Source of the DNA: CAZGAH01 sp964523295
GTDB lineage: Bacteria; Desulfobacterota; Desulfovibrionia; Desulfovibrionales; Desulfovibrionaceae
Reading direction: 5' to 3'
DNA: 58,770 bases
NCBI GenBank assembly: GCA_964523295.1
Contig: CAZGAH010000016.1
Coordinates: 1-58,770 of the forward strand
The stretch's first letter is position 1. Each line of letters starts with the position of its first letter. Below the pieces are notes generated by a model. The model did not search any database. It saw only the letters and a program-made list of their open reading frames with translations, and was not told the origin of the DNA. This document shows positions 43,966-52,917 of this stretch, in pieces. A program made the position numbers and the translations under genes.

Positions 43966-44952
43966 TCAGGCCCATCCGCCGGGCTTGACCTTTTGGTTCA
44001 GCGTGCCGATGGAATGGGAGTAGCGATAGAAGAGTTTGCTCATGTCGTTGAACTGCGCAATGAGTTTTTTCGCCGTCGCGTCGTCCGCGAGGCAGGAGGC
44101 CATGGCCGTGAGACAGCGCGCGCCGTAGTCCTCGATGCCTGGAATGGGTCCCCCGCAGCCGCGGCAGGGGATGTTGACATTGATGCAGGAGGCGCCGCAG
44201 TCGCCCTGGGTGACAGGACCGAAACAGAGATAGCCCTGCTGGAGCAGGCAGACATTCTCGTCGGGCTGGCCATCGACCACGCGGAACACCTCGCTGACGG
44301 GGGTGCGCTTCTGACTGCTGTTGGCGGGGTTACGCGTGCAGACATCGCAGACGGCGCGGCCGCTCGTCAGCCACGAGCCTTTGGGCGGCAGATTGCCGGC
44401 CACAATGGCCTGAACCGCGGCAGCGACGAAGTCATGGTGCGGCGGACACCCTCCCACGTAATAGTCCACCTCGACGAGCTGATCGATGGTCGCCACGCGG
44501 CTGGTCAATGCGGGCAGCGTCAGCGCGTACTTGCCGTCGAGCAGATACTCGGGCGCGGGGTAGACGCCGTCGGGATTGTCCGTGCTGAAGGTGTCTTTGT
44601 AGGCCTGCTCGAAGAGTTCTTCCTTGGTATGCAGGTTGCCCATGGCCGCGATCCCGCCCAGGCTGGCGCAGGCGCCGAAGGCGACCAGTACCTTTGACTT
44701 CGCCCGCAATACCTTGACGATATGTTCGTTTTCCGTGTTCCGGATCATGCCGTCCACAAATGCCACGTCAATGAATCCATCGGGCATGGCCTCAAGGTCT
44801 TTGTATTTGACGTCTGCCACGGTGGGAGCCCAGAAGACGACTTCCAGATGTTCCAGCGCGTCAACGAGCTTGTCCGAGATATCCACCAGCGCCATTTCGC
44901 ACCCGGCGCAGCCGCCGGCGAGCAGAAAGGCGAATTTAATCTTGTCGGCCAT
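43966..44952 (-). CDS. mvhG: MvhG-type [NiFe] hydrogenase small subunit
   Basis: A 328-residue iron-sulfur subunit that passes electrons from the Ni-Fe site. It has AGGCAGCEMALVDISDKL (proximal cluster Cys pair), GACASLGGIAAMGN, VGGCPPHHDFV, and later clusters in CDVCTRNPANSS and LCFGPVTQGDCGASCINVNIPCRGC. No Tat signal, so it is cytoplasmic, as in group 3 enzymes. It starts 3 bases after the MvhD stop and ends 16 bases before mvhA; the three genes must be one operon. Confidence 0.9.
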   Translation of the reverse strand: MADKIKFAFLLAGGCAGCEMALVDISDKLVDALEHLEVVFWAPTVADVKYKDLEAMPDGFIDVAFVDGMIRNTENEHIVKVLRAKSKVLVAFGACASLGGIAAMGNLHTKEELFEQAYKDTFSTDNPDGVYPAPEYLLDGKYALTLPALTSRVATIDQLVEVDYYVGGCPPHHDFVAAAVQAIVAGNLPPKGSWLTSGRAVCDVCTRNPANSSQKRTPVSEVFRVVDGQPDENVCLLQQGYLCFGPVTQGDCGASCINVNIPCRGCGGPIPGIEDYGARCLTAMASCLADDATAKKLIAQFNDMSKLFYRYSHSIGTLNQKVKPGGWA

Positions 44953-44954
44953 GT

Positions 44955-45368
44955 TCAGTTGCCTCCCTTGATGGGGTTAGGCCCCAGCTCCTGCAGCTCT
45001 TTGGTGAATTCGTCGATGACCTCGGCGAATTTTTTGCCCTCGGCGCCGGAAATCCATTCCAGGCGGAAGCGCCGGGAGTCGAAGCCGGAATCCTCGATGA
45101 GTTTCTTCAGGAGCAGCACCCGACGCGAAGTTTTATAATTGCCCTCCTTGTAATGGCAGTCTCCGAAATGGCAGCCTCCGATAAGCACGCCGTCAGCGCC
45201 GCGGGCCAGGGCATCGAGCACGTGCTCCGGCTCCACCCTCCCCGAGCAGGGCACCTTGATGAGCTTGACCGTGGGCGGATATTTGCAGCGCAGGTTGCCG
45301 GCCAGGTCGGCGCCCGCGTAGGTACACCACTGGCAGGCGAAGCCGACGATGTTGGGACTGAAGGTCAT
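44955..45368 (-). CDS. mvhD: MvhD/FlpD iron-sulfur subunit
   Basis: A 137-residue [2Fe-2S] protein of the hydrogenase iron-sulfur subunit family. FACQWCTYAGADLAGN and VPCSGRVEPEHVLDAL carry the cluster cysteines; LIGGCHFGDCHYKEGN is the second conserved block. MvhD links the Mvh hydrogenase to HdrA, so electrons can enter the heterodisulfide-reductase-like part. It lies 13 bases after HdrB and before mvhG, an order seen in methanogens and sulfate reducers. Cytoplasmic. Confidence 0.9.
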   Translation of the reverse strand: MTFSPNIVGFACQWCTYAGADLAGNLRCKYPPTVKLIKVPCSGRVEPEHVLDALARGADGVLIGGCHFGDCHYKEGNYKTSRRVLLLKKLIEDSGFDSRRFRLEWISGAEGKKFAEVIDEFTKELQELGPNPIKGGN

Positions 45369-45380
45369 ATGGGTTACCTC

Positions 45381-46289
45381 CTATGCGACCTTGTTTGTTT
45401 CGCTCTGAATGGCGGCAATGACGGCGCGTCGGTCCGTCTGGCTGATGCAGGCCACCTGGGCGGGGTCGCAGCCCATGGTCAGGGCCAGGAGCTGCGTATA
45501 GTAGAATACCGGTATCTCAAAATCGATTTCGCCGCGCTCACGAAGCGTTTTCTGCGACATGTCGAACTGCAGGAAGCAGGACGAGCAGGTCGTGGCGACG
45601 AGGTCCGGGTTGATCTCCTCCTTCATGCTCAGCAGCTTGACTTTGAACAGCGCCAGCGACTTCTCCACGTCCGTAGAGCGCATGCCGCCCATGCCGCAGC
45701 AGGCCTCCAGGCGCGAGTACGCCGGCGCCTCGGCGCCCAGCGCCTCGACAAGTTCGCGCAGCATCGTGGGAAAGAAGGGATTCTTTTCCTTGACGTGATA
45801 GACGTCCGACGGCCAGAGGATGTGGCAGCCGGGCTGCACGGCTACGGTCAGGCCGTCCATGGTGTACGTGCGCGCCCGGGCGATCTTCTCGAGGCCGACG
45901 GTTTCATACAGCACGTGCCCGAGGTGGTAGATGTCCGAGCTTCCTGCGTAGGAGCGGCCGATGGCGGCGAGCTGCTCGTTGACCGCCTTTTTGCGCTCCG
46001 GGCTGGCATCGATGAAGTGCTTGGCCTCGCTGAGCACGCCGAAGCAGCTGTTGCAGCCGGTCATGATGTCCACGCCCTTGGCCTCGGCCAGGGCAATGTT
46101 GCGGCCGGAGAGCGCGCACCAGGTGGTCATGTCCAGCGAGGGCGCCGTACCCCAGGCCGGGCAGCAGCTGGCGCCCTCCAGCTCGGCGATGTCCACGCCC
46201 AGCGCGGGAAAGACCTGGCGGATGGACTGCTCGATGTCCGGCGCTTTGAAGGGGATGTTGCATCCCAGAAACAAACCGAATGTATCCAT
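45381..46289 (-). CDS. hdrB: HdrB-like subunit with CCG domains
   Basis: A 302-residue protein with two CCG (Cys-rich) domains: GASCCPAWGTAPSLDMTTWC and GCNSCFGVL, then VAVQPGCHILWPSD, EACCGMGGMRS and TTCSSCFLQFDMSQ. In HdrB these hold two noncubane [4Fe-4S] clusters that reduce a disulfide. In a sulfate reducer without CoM/CoB the substrate may be the DsrC trisulfide or a low-potential thiol, which is inference. It follows hdrC by 18 bases and precedes mvhD. Confidence 0.9.
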   Translation of the reverse strand: MDTFGLFLGCNIPFKAPDIEQSIRQVFPALGVDIAELEGASCCPAWGTAPSLDMTTWCALSGRNIALAEAKGVDIMTGCNSCFGVLSEAKHFIDASPERKKAVNEQLAAIGRSYAGSSDIYHLGHVLYETVGLEKIARARTYTMDGLTVAVQPGCHILWPSDVYHVKEKNPFFPTMLRELVEALGAEAPAYSRLEACCGMGGMRSTDVEKSLALFKVKLLSMKEEINPDLVATTCSSCFLQFDMSQKTLRERGEIDFEIPVFYYTQLLALTMGCDPAQVACISQTDRRAVIAAIQSETNKVA

Positions 46290-46307
46290 TGAGTGTCTCC
46301 TTCTCGC

Positions 46308-46820
46308 TTAAAACAGCCCCAGCTCGGCCATAGGGCTGGCGTCCAGAATGGTCTGCACCTCTTTCTGCGCCGCGGCGTCGTAGGCGCTCGTCGGCGCCTC
46401 GGCCGGCAGGCCGACCTGACGGCGCAGCTCGCGCGCGTCGGTGAACACGGCGTGGCCCGTGTTGTAGAGGTTTACCTGGCCGGTCGTGGCCGACGTGGAG
46501 ATGGCCAGCTCGCCGAACTGGTAGCGCCGGAAGGCGAAGACCACTTCCTGCGGCCGCACGCCCTGCGGACAGACCTCGGTACACCGGTTGCAGGCCTGGC
46601 AGCCCCAGGACGAGGGCTCGTCAACGAGTTCTTCGAGCTGCCCCTGCAGCAGTTTGCGGATCAGCAGCCGGCACAGAAAGGGGAAGCCGGCCTTGACACC
46701 GGGGCAGACGGCCGAGCAGGCGCCACACTGCACGCACTTGAGGATGCCCGTGCCGCCCAGGTCGATGATAGTCTGCACCGACTGCCTGATTTTTTCGTCA
46801 TCGATGATCAATGGGGTCAT
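46308..46820 (-). CDS. hdrC: HdrC-like ferredoxin subunit
   Basis: A 170-residue protein with two [4Fe-4S] ferredoxin motifs: LKCVQCGACSAVCPGVKAG and WGCQACNRCTEVCPQGV, and a C-terminal helical part. It carries electrons between HdrA and HdrB. The real start is ATG 46820, which overlaps the hdrA stop by four bases (ATGA); the longer frame is an artefact in hdrA. Operon hdrA-hdrC-hdrB. Confidence 0.9.
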   Translation of the reverse strand: MTPLIIDDEKIRQSVQTIIDLGGTGILKCVQCGACSAVCPGVKAGFPFLCRLLIRKLLQGQLEELVDEPSSWGCQACNRCTEVCPQGVRPQEVVFAFRRYQFGELAISTSATTGQVNLYNTGHAVFTDARELRRQVGLPAEAPTSAYDAAAQKEVQTILDASPMAELGLF

Positions 46821-48841
46821 GCGCGAACCTCCTGCGCGGTCAGAGCCGCAATCTGGGCGAATATCTGGTCCTCTTCGTAGCCGTGCAGCACGATGGCGCC
46901 CGAGGGGCAGGCCGCGGTACACACGCCGCAGCCCTTGCACTGGGTGATGTCGATGCTGGCCCGGGGCCTGTCGCCGTACACCACGAGCGAAATGGCGTCG
47001 TAGGGGCACAGCGGAACGCAGATGCCGCAGCCGCTGCACTTTTCGGGATCGACTTCGGAGAGAATGGGCTCGATTTTAACCCGGCCCTGCGCGAGCGGAA
47101 CGGCAGCGGCCGCCGCCGCGCCCTTGGCCTGGGACACCGTGTCCGGGATGTCCTTGGGTCCCTGGCAGCACCCGGCCACATACACGCCGCGCACCGAGGT
47201 CTCCACCGGGCCGAGCTTGGGATGCAGCTCGCGGTAGAAGTCGTTGCCGCAAAACTGCAAGCCGACTTTCTGGGCCAGGGGTTTGGCACCGTCGGGCAGT
47301 TCCATGGCCGTGGCCAGGATAACCAGATCGGTCGCGTATTCGATGGGCGTGGCGGCGTCCAGATCGTAGGCCAGAACGCGCAGCTGCCCTTCAGGCAGAA
47401 TCTCCAGTCCGCCGACCTTGCCCCGGAAGAAGTTGATGCCCATGGCGCGTGCGCCGACGTAGTACTCGTCGTAGCCCTTTCCGGCCGAACGCACGTCGAT
47501 GAAATGCATGTTGATGGACAGATCTGGATACTTTTCCTTGAGCAGTCTGGCCTGCTTGATCATATACATACAGCACACGCGCGAGCAATGCGTGTGGTGC
47601 TTCTCATCGCGGGAGCCGACGCAGGAGACGAAAGTCAGGGTGTGCGGTTTCTTGACCGTGCCTGGTATGAGCAGTTTGCCCCCTGTCGGCCCGGTTGCGG
47701 ATATCAGACGCTCGAGTTGCAAGGCAGTAATGACGTTGGGGGTGTCTGGCGCGAACTCCTTGAAGTTGAATTTGTCCATGACCTTGAAGCCCGTGGCCAC
47801 GACAATGGAACCGACCTTCAGCTCGCGCAGGCTGCCCGCGGGATCGTGGGCAATGCTGCGATTGATGGCGTCGGCCGGGCAGGCGCGCTCGCAGGGCGCG
47901 AGAACGGGCTTCCCGTTTTTTTGACTGATGCGCGGCTCCGAACCAATGGTCCGGCCGCCGCAATTGATGCAGGCGTTGATGTCGAGCACGGCCTTCTTGG
48001 GCACGGCCTGCGGAAAATGGATGTAAATCGCTGCGCGGTTGTCCAGGCCAGAATTGAACGCATCGGGCGTTCTGGCCGGGCACTTTTCGGCGCAAGCGCC
48101 GCAGCCGGTACACTTCTTCCAGTCCACGTAGGTCTGCTTTTGGCGTACCGTGACCGTGAAGTTGCCGATGAATCCCTCGACGTCGTCCACTTCCGAATAC
48201 GTCAACAGCTCGATATTCGGGTGATTGCCCGCGTCGACCATGACCGGGGTCAGGATGCAGGCCGAGCAGTCGTTGGTGGGGAAGGTCTTGTCGAGCATGG
48301 CCATGACGCCGCCGATAGAGGGCTCGCGCTCGACGAGATAGGTCTTGTTGCCCATGTTCGCCAGCTCGAGCGCCGCGAAGATGCCGGCTACGCCGCCGCC
48401 GATGACCAGGGCGGCCTTGGTCACGTCGACGTACTTGTCCTCGAGCGGCTTGAGCCGCGCGGCCTTGCCCACGGCGCTGGCCACCAGCAGCTTTGCCTTC
48501 GCGGTCGCCCCCGCGGGATCCTGCGGATGTACCCAGCTGTCCTGGTCGCGAATGTTGGCCATCTCGAAGAGATATTTGTTCAGCCCGCCGGCCTCGACCG
48601 CGGCCCGGAATATGGGTTCATGCGTACGCGGCGTACAGGCGGCGACCACGACCTTGTCGACCAGCCCGTCGCGGATGTCCTGCTTGATCATCTCCTGGCC
48701 GGAATCCGAGCACATAAACAGGTCTTTTCGCGCCAGCACGACGTCGGGCAAGGTCTCGGCAAACGCCCTGACCTCCTCGACGTCGATGACGCCGGCAATG
48801 TTCGTCCCGCAATGACAGACATAAACGCCTACTTTGGCCAT
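46817..48841 (-). CDS. hdrA: HdrA-like bifurcating flavoprotein
   Basis: A 674-residue HdrA. N-terminal KVGVYVCHCGTNIAGVID, ferredoxin-type/CxxC region, then the FAD Rossmann VIGGGVAGIFAALELANMG, NDCSACILTPV, a four-cluster section (KCTGCGACAEKCPARTPDAF, INCGGRTIG, KCSGCGICVPLCPYDAISL, QCKGCGVCTAACPSGAIVL). It is the site of flavin-based electron bifurcation, splitting electron pairs between ferredoxin and HdrB. ATG 48841 is preceded by AAGGAGG; a longer frame is a shadow. It leads the hdr-mvh operon, 165 bases after the periplasmic hydrogenase protease. Confidence 0.92.
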   Translation of the reverse strand: MAKVGVYVCHCGTNIAGVIDVEEVRAFAETLPDVVLARKDLFMCSDSGQEMIKQDIRDGLVDKVVVAACTPRTHEPIFRAAVEAGGLNKYLFEMANIRDQDSWVHPQDPAGATAKAKLLVASAVGKAARLKPLEDKYVDVTKAALVIGGGVAGIFAALELANMGNKTYLVEREPSIGGVMAMLDKTFPTNDCSACILTPVMVDAGNHPNIELLTYSEVDDVEGFIGNFTVTVRQKQTYVDWKKCTGCGACAEKCPARTPDAFNSGLDNRAAIYIHFPQAVPKKAVLDINACINCGGRTIGSEPRISQKNGKPVLAPCERACPADAINRSIAHDPAGSLRELKVGSIVVATGFKVMDKFNFKEFAPDTPNVITALQLERLISATGPTGGKLLIPGTVKKPHTLTFVSCVGSRDEKHHTHCSRVCCMYMIKQARLLKEKYPDLSINMHFIDVRSAGKGYDEYYVGARAMGINFFRGKVGGLEILPEGQLRVLAYDLDAATPIEYATDLVILATAMELPDGAKPLAQKVGLQFCGNDFYRELHPKLGPVETSVRGVYVAGCCQGPKDIPDTVSQAKGAAAAAAVPLAQGRVKIEPILSEVDPEKCSGCGICVPLCPYDAISLVVYGDRPRASIDITQCKGCGVCTAACPSGAIVLHGYEEDQIFAQIAALTAQEVRA

Positions 48842-49006
48842 CGTTTCCTCCTTGACAGATTGATCCGGATGCCAGGCGATAACCGGTTGTTTTCGCATCC
48901 GGCGGCGATATCCGGTCGCGGCCATTCCTCCGCCCGGCGGTGGTAGTCACTCTTCCCATGCCAAAATGTGAAACCGTACCCGTACTGCTGTCCTGCATCG
49001 ATTTCG

Positions 49007-49588
49007 TCATGCCGGCTGCTGGAAATCGGGCGTTCTTACGCTCCGCTCAGAGACCGCTTCCAGCCACAGCCCGCAGTCCGTCGAGTCGTCCGGCCAGGCC
49101 CGGTCAGACAGTGTCGCGCCCCCGGCAATGCGTATTTCTTCGACCGCCGATTTGATCAGTGCCGGCATCTTCGTTTCCGCGACAGCGGAAAGACCGACGC
49201 CAGGCGTCTTGTAGTCTCCGGGCTCCATGCCTAGCACGACAGCATCCGGACGCTTGCCAAGAAAGCCGCAGCAGACCAGGGCGTCGACCAGGTCGGTCTG
49301 GTGCAGGGAATTCTTGAACGACAGGCTTTTCCGCAGGGCGTCCCCGGTCAGGCGGTAGAGCGTTCCCGGCTCCCCGCCGCCCAGCACGGCGTCCAGAACG
49401 ATAAGCACGTCGCAGCCCATGATGCTTTCCATCAGTTTGAAGCCGAGCGTACCGCCGTCCATCAGCGCGACGTTGTCGGAAAATTGGTAGCGGCTGCCGA
49501 GCTGGTGCAGCGCATGAACTCCCAAGCCTTCGTCAGTGAACAGGACATTGCCTACGCCAAGAACGAGTACGGCCAGCTCTTCCTTCAT
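49007..49588 (-). CDS. Maturation protease for the periplasmic [NiFe] hydrogenase
   Basis: A 193-residue HynC/HyaD-type endopeptidase: VLVLGVGNVLFTDEGLGVHA (metal Glu/Asp), VALMDGGTLGFKLM and DVLIVLDAVLGGGEPGTLYR; the second ligand His is NSLHQTDLVD. It should remove the C-terminal ~14 residues of the large subunit encoded just before it. It follows that gene by 59 bases with a perfect 14-bp hairpin between. The C-terminus is ~25 residues longer than in the Mvh protease (DSTDCGLWLEAVS). Cytoplasmic. Confidence 0.87.
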   Translation of the reverse strand: MKEELAVLVLGVGNVLFTDEGLGVHALHQLGSRYQFSDNVALMDGGTLGFKLMESIMGCDVLIVLDAVLGGGEPGTLYRLTGDALRKSLSFKNSLHQTDLVDALVCCGFLGKRPDAVVLGMEPGDYKTPGVGLSAVAETKMPALIKSAVEEIRIAGGATLSDRAWPDDSTDCGLWLEAVSERSVRTPDFQQPA

Positions 49589-49605
49589 ATGATCTCCAGC
49601 CGGTA

Positions 49606-49637
49606 CGCCGGGAGGCGCCCGATGGCGCCTCCCGGCG
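49606..49637. terminator. Perfect 14-bp GC hairpin between hydrogenase large-subunit gene and its protease
   Basis: CGCCGGGAGGCGCC, loop CGAT, GGCGCCTCCCGGCG. It lies between the large-subunit stop and the protease start, the same spot as the hairpin at 42426-42460 in the Mvh operon. No T-run, so it is likely an attenuator or processing/stability element. Confidence 0.7.
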
Positions 49638-49647
49638 GATACGGCGG

Positions 49648-51333
49648 TTAAAGCACCCTGAAATGGAGTATCTCGTTGCTATCAGGCTGGATGACATGGA
49701 CGCCGCAGGCGATGCACGGGTCGAAGCTGTGTACCGTCCTGAGAATTTCCACCGGTCGTTTGGGATCGGCGATGGGCGTGCCCATGAGCGCTTCTTCCAC
49801 GGGGCCGAGCTTGCCGGCGGCGCAGCGGGGGCCAAGATTCCACGTCGAGGGGACCACCAGCTGGAAGTTGGCGATTTTCTTGTTCTCGATATTGATCCAA
49901 TGGCTCAAAGCGCCGCGGGGAGCCTCGGCGAAGCCGACGCCCTGCGCCGTATCGGGCATTTCGCATTTGGTGGCGATTGCTGAATCGCCCTTCTTCAGGT
50001 TTCTGGCGAGCTGCTTGATCCAGTCGTCCATTTTGGCGGCAACAACGACGGTATTGATGCAGCGTGCGGCCGTCCGGCCGAGCGTCGAGAAGAGCGCTTC
50101 AGGGCCGACACCCAGGTGGGCGAGCACCTTGTCCACGGCCTGTCTGGTCTCTTTCTGGCCGCGCGCGTAGGCTACCAGCGTACGGGCGAGCGGGCCGACT
50201 TCCATGGGCTCTCCCGCGTACCGCGGGGCTTTCATCCAGGAATAGCGTTCGGGATCGTCCAGTTTGGTGTACTGGGGATCGGTAACGCCCTTGTAGGGGT
50301 GCACGGCCTCTTCGCCTTTGTACCAGCTGTGCTTGACGTGCTCGGCAATGGCGTCGGGATTGAAGTCGGCCACCTTGCCCAGGTCGCGTTTCGTGATCAC
50401 GCCCTGGGGATAGAAACGCGAGTTGATGTCGTTTTCCTTTTCCGGATATTCTCCGAAAGAGAGGAAGTTCTGGCAGCCTCCGATTCCGGCCCAGTCCTTG
50501 TAGTAGCCGGCCACAGCCAGGACGTCCGGCAGATAGACCTCGTCGACGAACTTTTTGGTCTCCTTCCACAAGGCGATGTACTCGGCCATGCGCTCCGGCT
50601 GCAGGGCCTCGTAGCAGGTCACGCCGCCAACGATGGTGAACTGGGTGTGCGGATTCTTGCCGCCAAATACAGCCATGGCCCGCGCGGCCTTGACCTGCAG
50701 CCGCAAGGCCTCGAGATAGTGGGCCGTGGCGATGAGATTGACCTCCGGCGGAAGGTAATAGGCGTCGTGGCCCCCCAAGAAGTACGCGTTGGTGAAGGAA
50801 CCGAGCTGGCCGCTGTCCACGAGATTCTTCACCGCCGTTTGTACGGCTTTGAGGTCGGCTGCCTTGGTCTTGCGCGGTGAAAGGCTCCCTGCGATTTTGG
50901 CCGCCTTGTTCGGATCGGCCTTCAGAGCCGAGGTGACGTCTACCCAGTCCAGGGCATGGAGATGATAAAAGTGGACAATGTGATCATGAAGGTATTGCGA
51001 CGCCATGACCAGATTACGCACCAGACGCGCATTCTCCGGAATGTTCACCTTCACCGCATTATCGACGCAGCGCGTGGACGCCAGGGCGTGTACGTAGGTG
51101 CAGACGCCGCAGGCTCGCTGTGTAAAATGCTGGGCGTCGCGGGGATCGCGACCTTTGAGGATTATCTCCAGCCCGCGAAACAGCTGCGACGAACTCCGGA
51201 CATCGGAGACTTTGCCATTCTGTACTTCAACCAATATCCGCAGGTGGCCTTCGATCCGGGTCAACGGATCGACAACGACAGGGCCGGAATAGGTGCTCTG
51301 CGGCGTTTTTTTCAGTGCATCGGTTTTGGCCAT
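49648..51333 (-). CDS. hynA: Periplasmic [NiFe] hydrogenase large subunit
   Basis: A 561-residue group 1 large subunit that binds the Ni-Fe(CN)2CO site. VVDPLTRIEGHLRILVE at the start; L1 RACGVCTYVHALAS with two Cys ligands; L2 DPCIACGVHVIQPDSNEI, after whose His the last 14 residues (VIQPDSNEILHFRVL) are cut by the protease. ATG 51333 is preceded by GGAGGG; an upstream in-frame start at 51372 is less likely. It has no signal peptide and should ride with the Tat signal of the small subunit. It follows the small-subunit gene by 63 bases, the usual hyn order. Confidence 0.92.
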   Translation of the reverse strand: MAKTDALKKTPQSTYSGPVVVDPLTRIEGHLRILVEVQNGKVSDVRSSSQLFRGLEIILKGRDPRDAQHFTQRACGVCTYVHALASTRCVDNAVKVNIPENARLVRNLVMASQYLHDHIVHFYHLHALDWVDVTSALKADPNKAAKIAGSLSPRKTKAADLKAVQTAVKNLVDSGQLGSFTNAYFLGGHDAYYLPPEVNLIATAHYLEALRLQVKAARAMAVFGGKNPHTQFTIVGGVTCYEALQPERMAEYIALWKETKKFVDEVYLPDVLAVAGYYKDWAGIGGCQNFLSFGEYPEKENDINSRFYPQGVITKRDLGKVADFNPDAIAEHVKHSWYKGEEAVHPYKGVTDPQYTKLDDPERYSWMKAPRYAGEPMEVGPLARTLVAYARGQKETRQAVDKVLAHLGVGPEALFSTLGRTAARCINTVVVAAKMDDWIKQLARNLKKGDSAIATKCEMPDTAQGVGFAEAPRGALSHWINIENKKIANFQLVVPSTWNLGPRCAAGKLGPVEEALMGTPIADPKRPVEILRTVHSFDPCIACGVHVIQPDSNEILHFRVL

Positions 51334-51396
51334 AGAAGTATTCCCTCCTTGGGCAGTGTTTCTCGGTGACACGGGGATGACAATGCGACCGCTTCG

Positions 51397-52350
51397 TTAT
51401 GCCGACTCGTAAAAGGGGCTCATGGCATCCCAGAAATGCGGCTCGGAACAACCGATGCACGGGTGCCCGGCCTGGACCGGCCAGCTGGTCTGATTGAACT
51501 TCGCCGTGGGACAGTTGTTGAACGTCTGCGGTCCTTTGCAGCCAAGTTCATACAGACAGTACCCCTTCCTGGCCTCCTCGGAATCGAACGAGGGCGCGAA
51601 TTCCCCTTTTTCGAAATGGGGCAGCCGGGGGCAAAGCTCGTGTACGGTTTTTCCGTAAAACAGCACCGGCCGGTTTTTGTCGTCGAGTTCAGGCAGGCCC
51701 TTGGTCAGGAGATGGACAACGGCGCCCACCATGTTGAGCGGGTTGGGCGGGCAACCTGGAATGTTGATGCATTTGATGTTTGCGCTCTTCAGCACCTCGG
51801 CGACGCTGACCGCCCCGGAGGGATTGGGTTTGGCAGCCTGAACGCCGCCGAAGCTGGAGCAGGTGCCGACGTTGATGACGGCCTTGGCCTTGGGACCAAT
51901 GTTGGTGACCAGCTCAAGCATGGTCTTGCCGCCGACCTTGCCCCAGGCGCCGTTTTCAATCGTGGGCACGGCGCCCTCGGCAATCAGAACAAAGCCCTCT
52001 GGCGCGGCAATCGCCTTGTGCAGGGCGCCTTCCGCCGCTTCGCCGGCAGCGGCCATGATGGTTTCGTGGTAGTCCAGCGAAATGGTGTCCAGGATCAGCT
52101 CGTCAATGAACGGGCTGACCGTTCGTAAAATCGCCTCGGAGCAGCCCGTGCATTCGGCCAGATGCAGCCAGACCACGCTCGGCCGCCTCTTCGCGGTCAC
52201 GGCGTGGGCCACGGTCGTGGCGCCCGCTGGCCCCAGGCCCATCACTGCGGCGACCGCCGCGCAAAACTGCATGAATTCACGGCGCGAAACGCCCCGTTTC
52301 TCAAGGCGCTCCTCGACTCCATCCTTGCCCAGACCAACGGCATATTTCAT
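51397..52350 (-). CDS. hynB: Periplasmic [NiFe] hydrogenase small subunit with Tat signal
   Basis: A 317-residue iron-sulfur subunit exported fully folded. The Tat motif is RRGVSRREFMQF, followed by a hydrophobic stretch (AAVAAVMGLGPAGATTVA). Proximal cluster: WLHLAECTGCSEAILRT, NVGTCSSFGGVQAA and NIPGCPPNP; medial/distal clusters: LCPRLPHFEKGEF and KGYCLYELGCKGPQTFNNCP, ending HPCIGCSEPHFWD. These are the usual ligands of group 1 enzymes. AAAGGAGG precedes ATG 52350, so longer starts are ruled out. It is the first gene of the hydrogen locus. Confidence 0.92.
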   Translation of the reverse strand: MKYAVGLGKDGVEERLEKRGVSRREFMQFCAAVAAVMGLGPAGATTVAHAVTAKRRPSVVWLHLAECTGCSEAILRTVSPFIDELILDTISLDYHETIMAAAGEAAEGALHKAIAAPEGFVLIAEGAVPTIENGAWGKVGGKTMLELVTNIGPKAKAVINVGTCSSFGGVQAAKPNPSGAVSVAEVLKSANIKCINIPGCPPNPLNMVGAVVHLLTKGLPELDDKNRPVLFYGKTVHELCPRLPHFEKGEFAPSFDSEEARKGYCLYELGCKGPQTFNNCPTAKFNQTSWPVQAGHPCIGCSEPHFWDAMSPFYESA

Positions 52351-52917
52351 GACCTGCCTCCTTTGAAGGTGGTTTCGCAGCACGCTTCATCCGAGCCCGC
52401 GCAATCGATCTGCACTGGTTTCGTTTTGGCCATGAAGCATGATGCCGGCGAACGATCACCATGCCGGTGACATTCCCCGTTCCCTCTGTCTTCGAAAATC
52501 CTCCTCTGATAGCCGTCTATTTGATTAGCATACAGCATTATTTGGGAAATATGTCAATCCATGTTGGCATTGATTTACACCGTTAACATTTAAATAATGA
52601 ATTGATAGCACAAATACTAGAGGCTGAGCTGTGGTAATTTCATTTCAATGCGTTCATTTTCAATTGAAAATTTCGATAGGTTCAAAGAGTATGAATTGAT
52701 TGGGTCGCGATCTATCGAAAATACCGATCGACGGGTCTCCTGGAAAAGAGGGAGCTCGGAGTGCCGGGTGATTCAGCCGCAAATAGTTCCGCTGATGCTT
52801 GACGAATCGCCCCGTCTCGGCGAAAAGAGGACAAGGCGGGCGTGAACTGGCAATCTGTATCGTCGCTCGCTCTGTGTGCTGTCGCATTCAACCGTTCGGA
52901 CCCGTTGAGGACAGGCC
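52351..52917. other. AT-rich divergent intergenic region upstream of the hydrogenase operon
   Basis: About 570 bases without a convincing gene. The AT-rich core (52500-52640) contrasts with the GC-rich genes and should hold the promoters for both the hydrogenase operon and the small envelope gene at 52918. I saw no clean sigma-54, FNR or CRP site, only weak partial ones. Confidence 0.45.
52529..52557 (-). promoter_or_regulatory. Candidate promoter for the hydrogenase operon
   Basis: On the minus strand TTGACA (52557-52552) is followed after 17 bases by TGTATG (52534-52529), a weak -10. Located ~180 bases before the small-subunit start. Confidence 0.3.

Noticed and set aside
49648..51333. Selenocysteine version of the periplasmic hydrogenase
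   Set aside because: The L2 motif is encoded as Cys (DPCIACGVH) with no in-frame TGA, so it is a normal [NiFe] enzyme.
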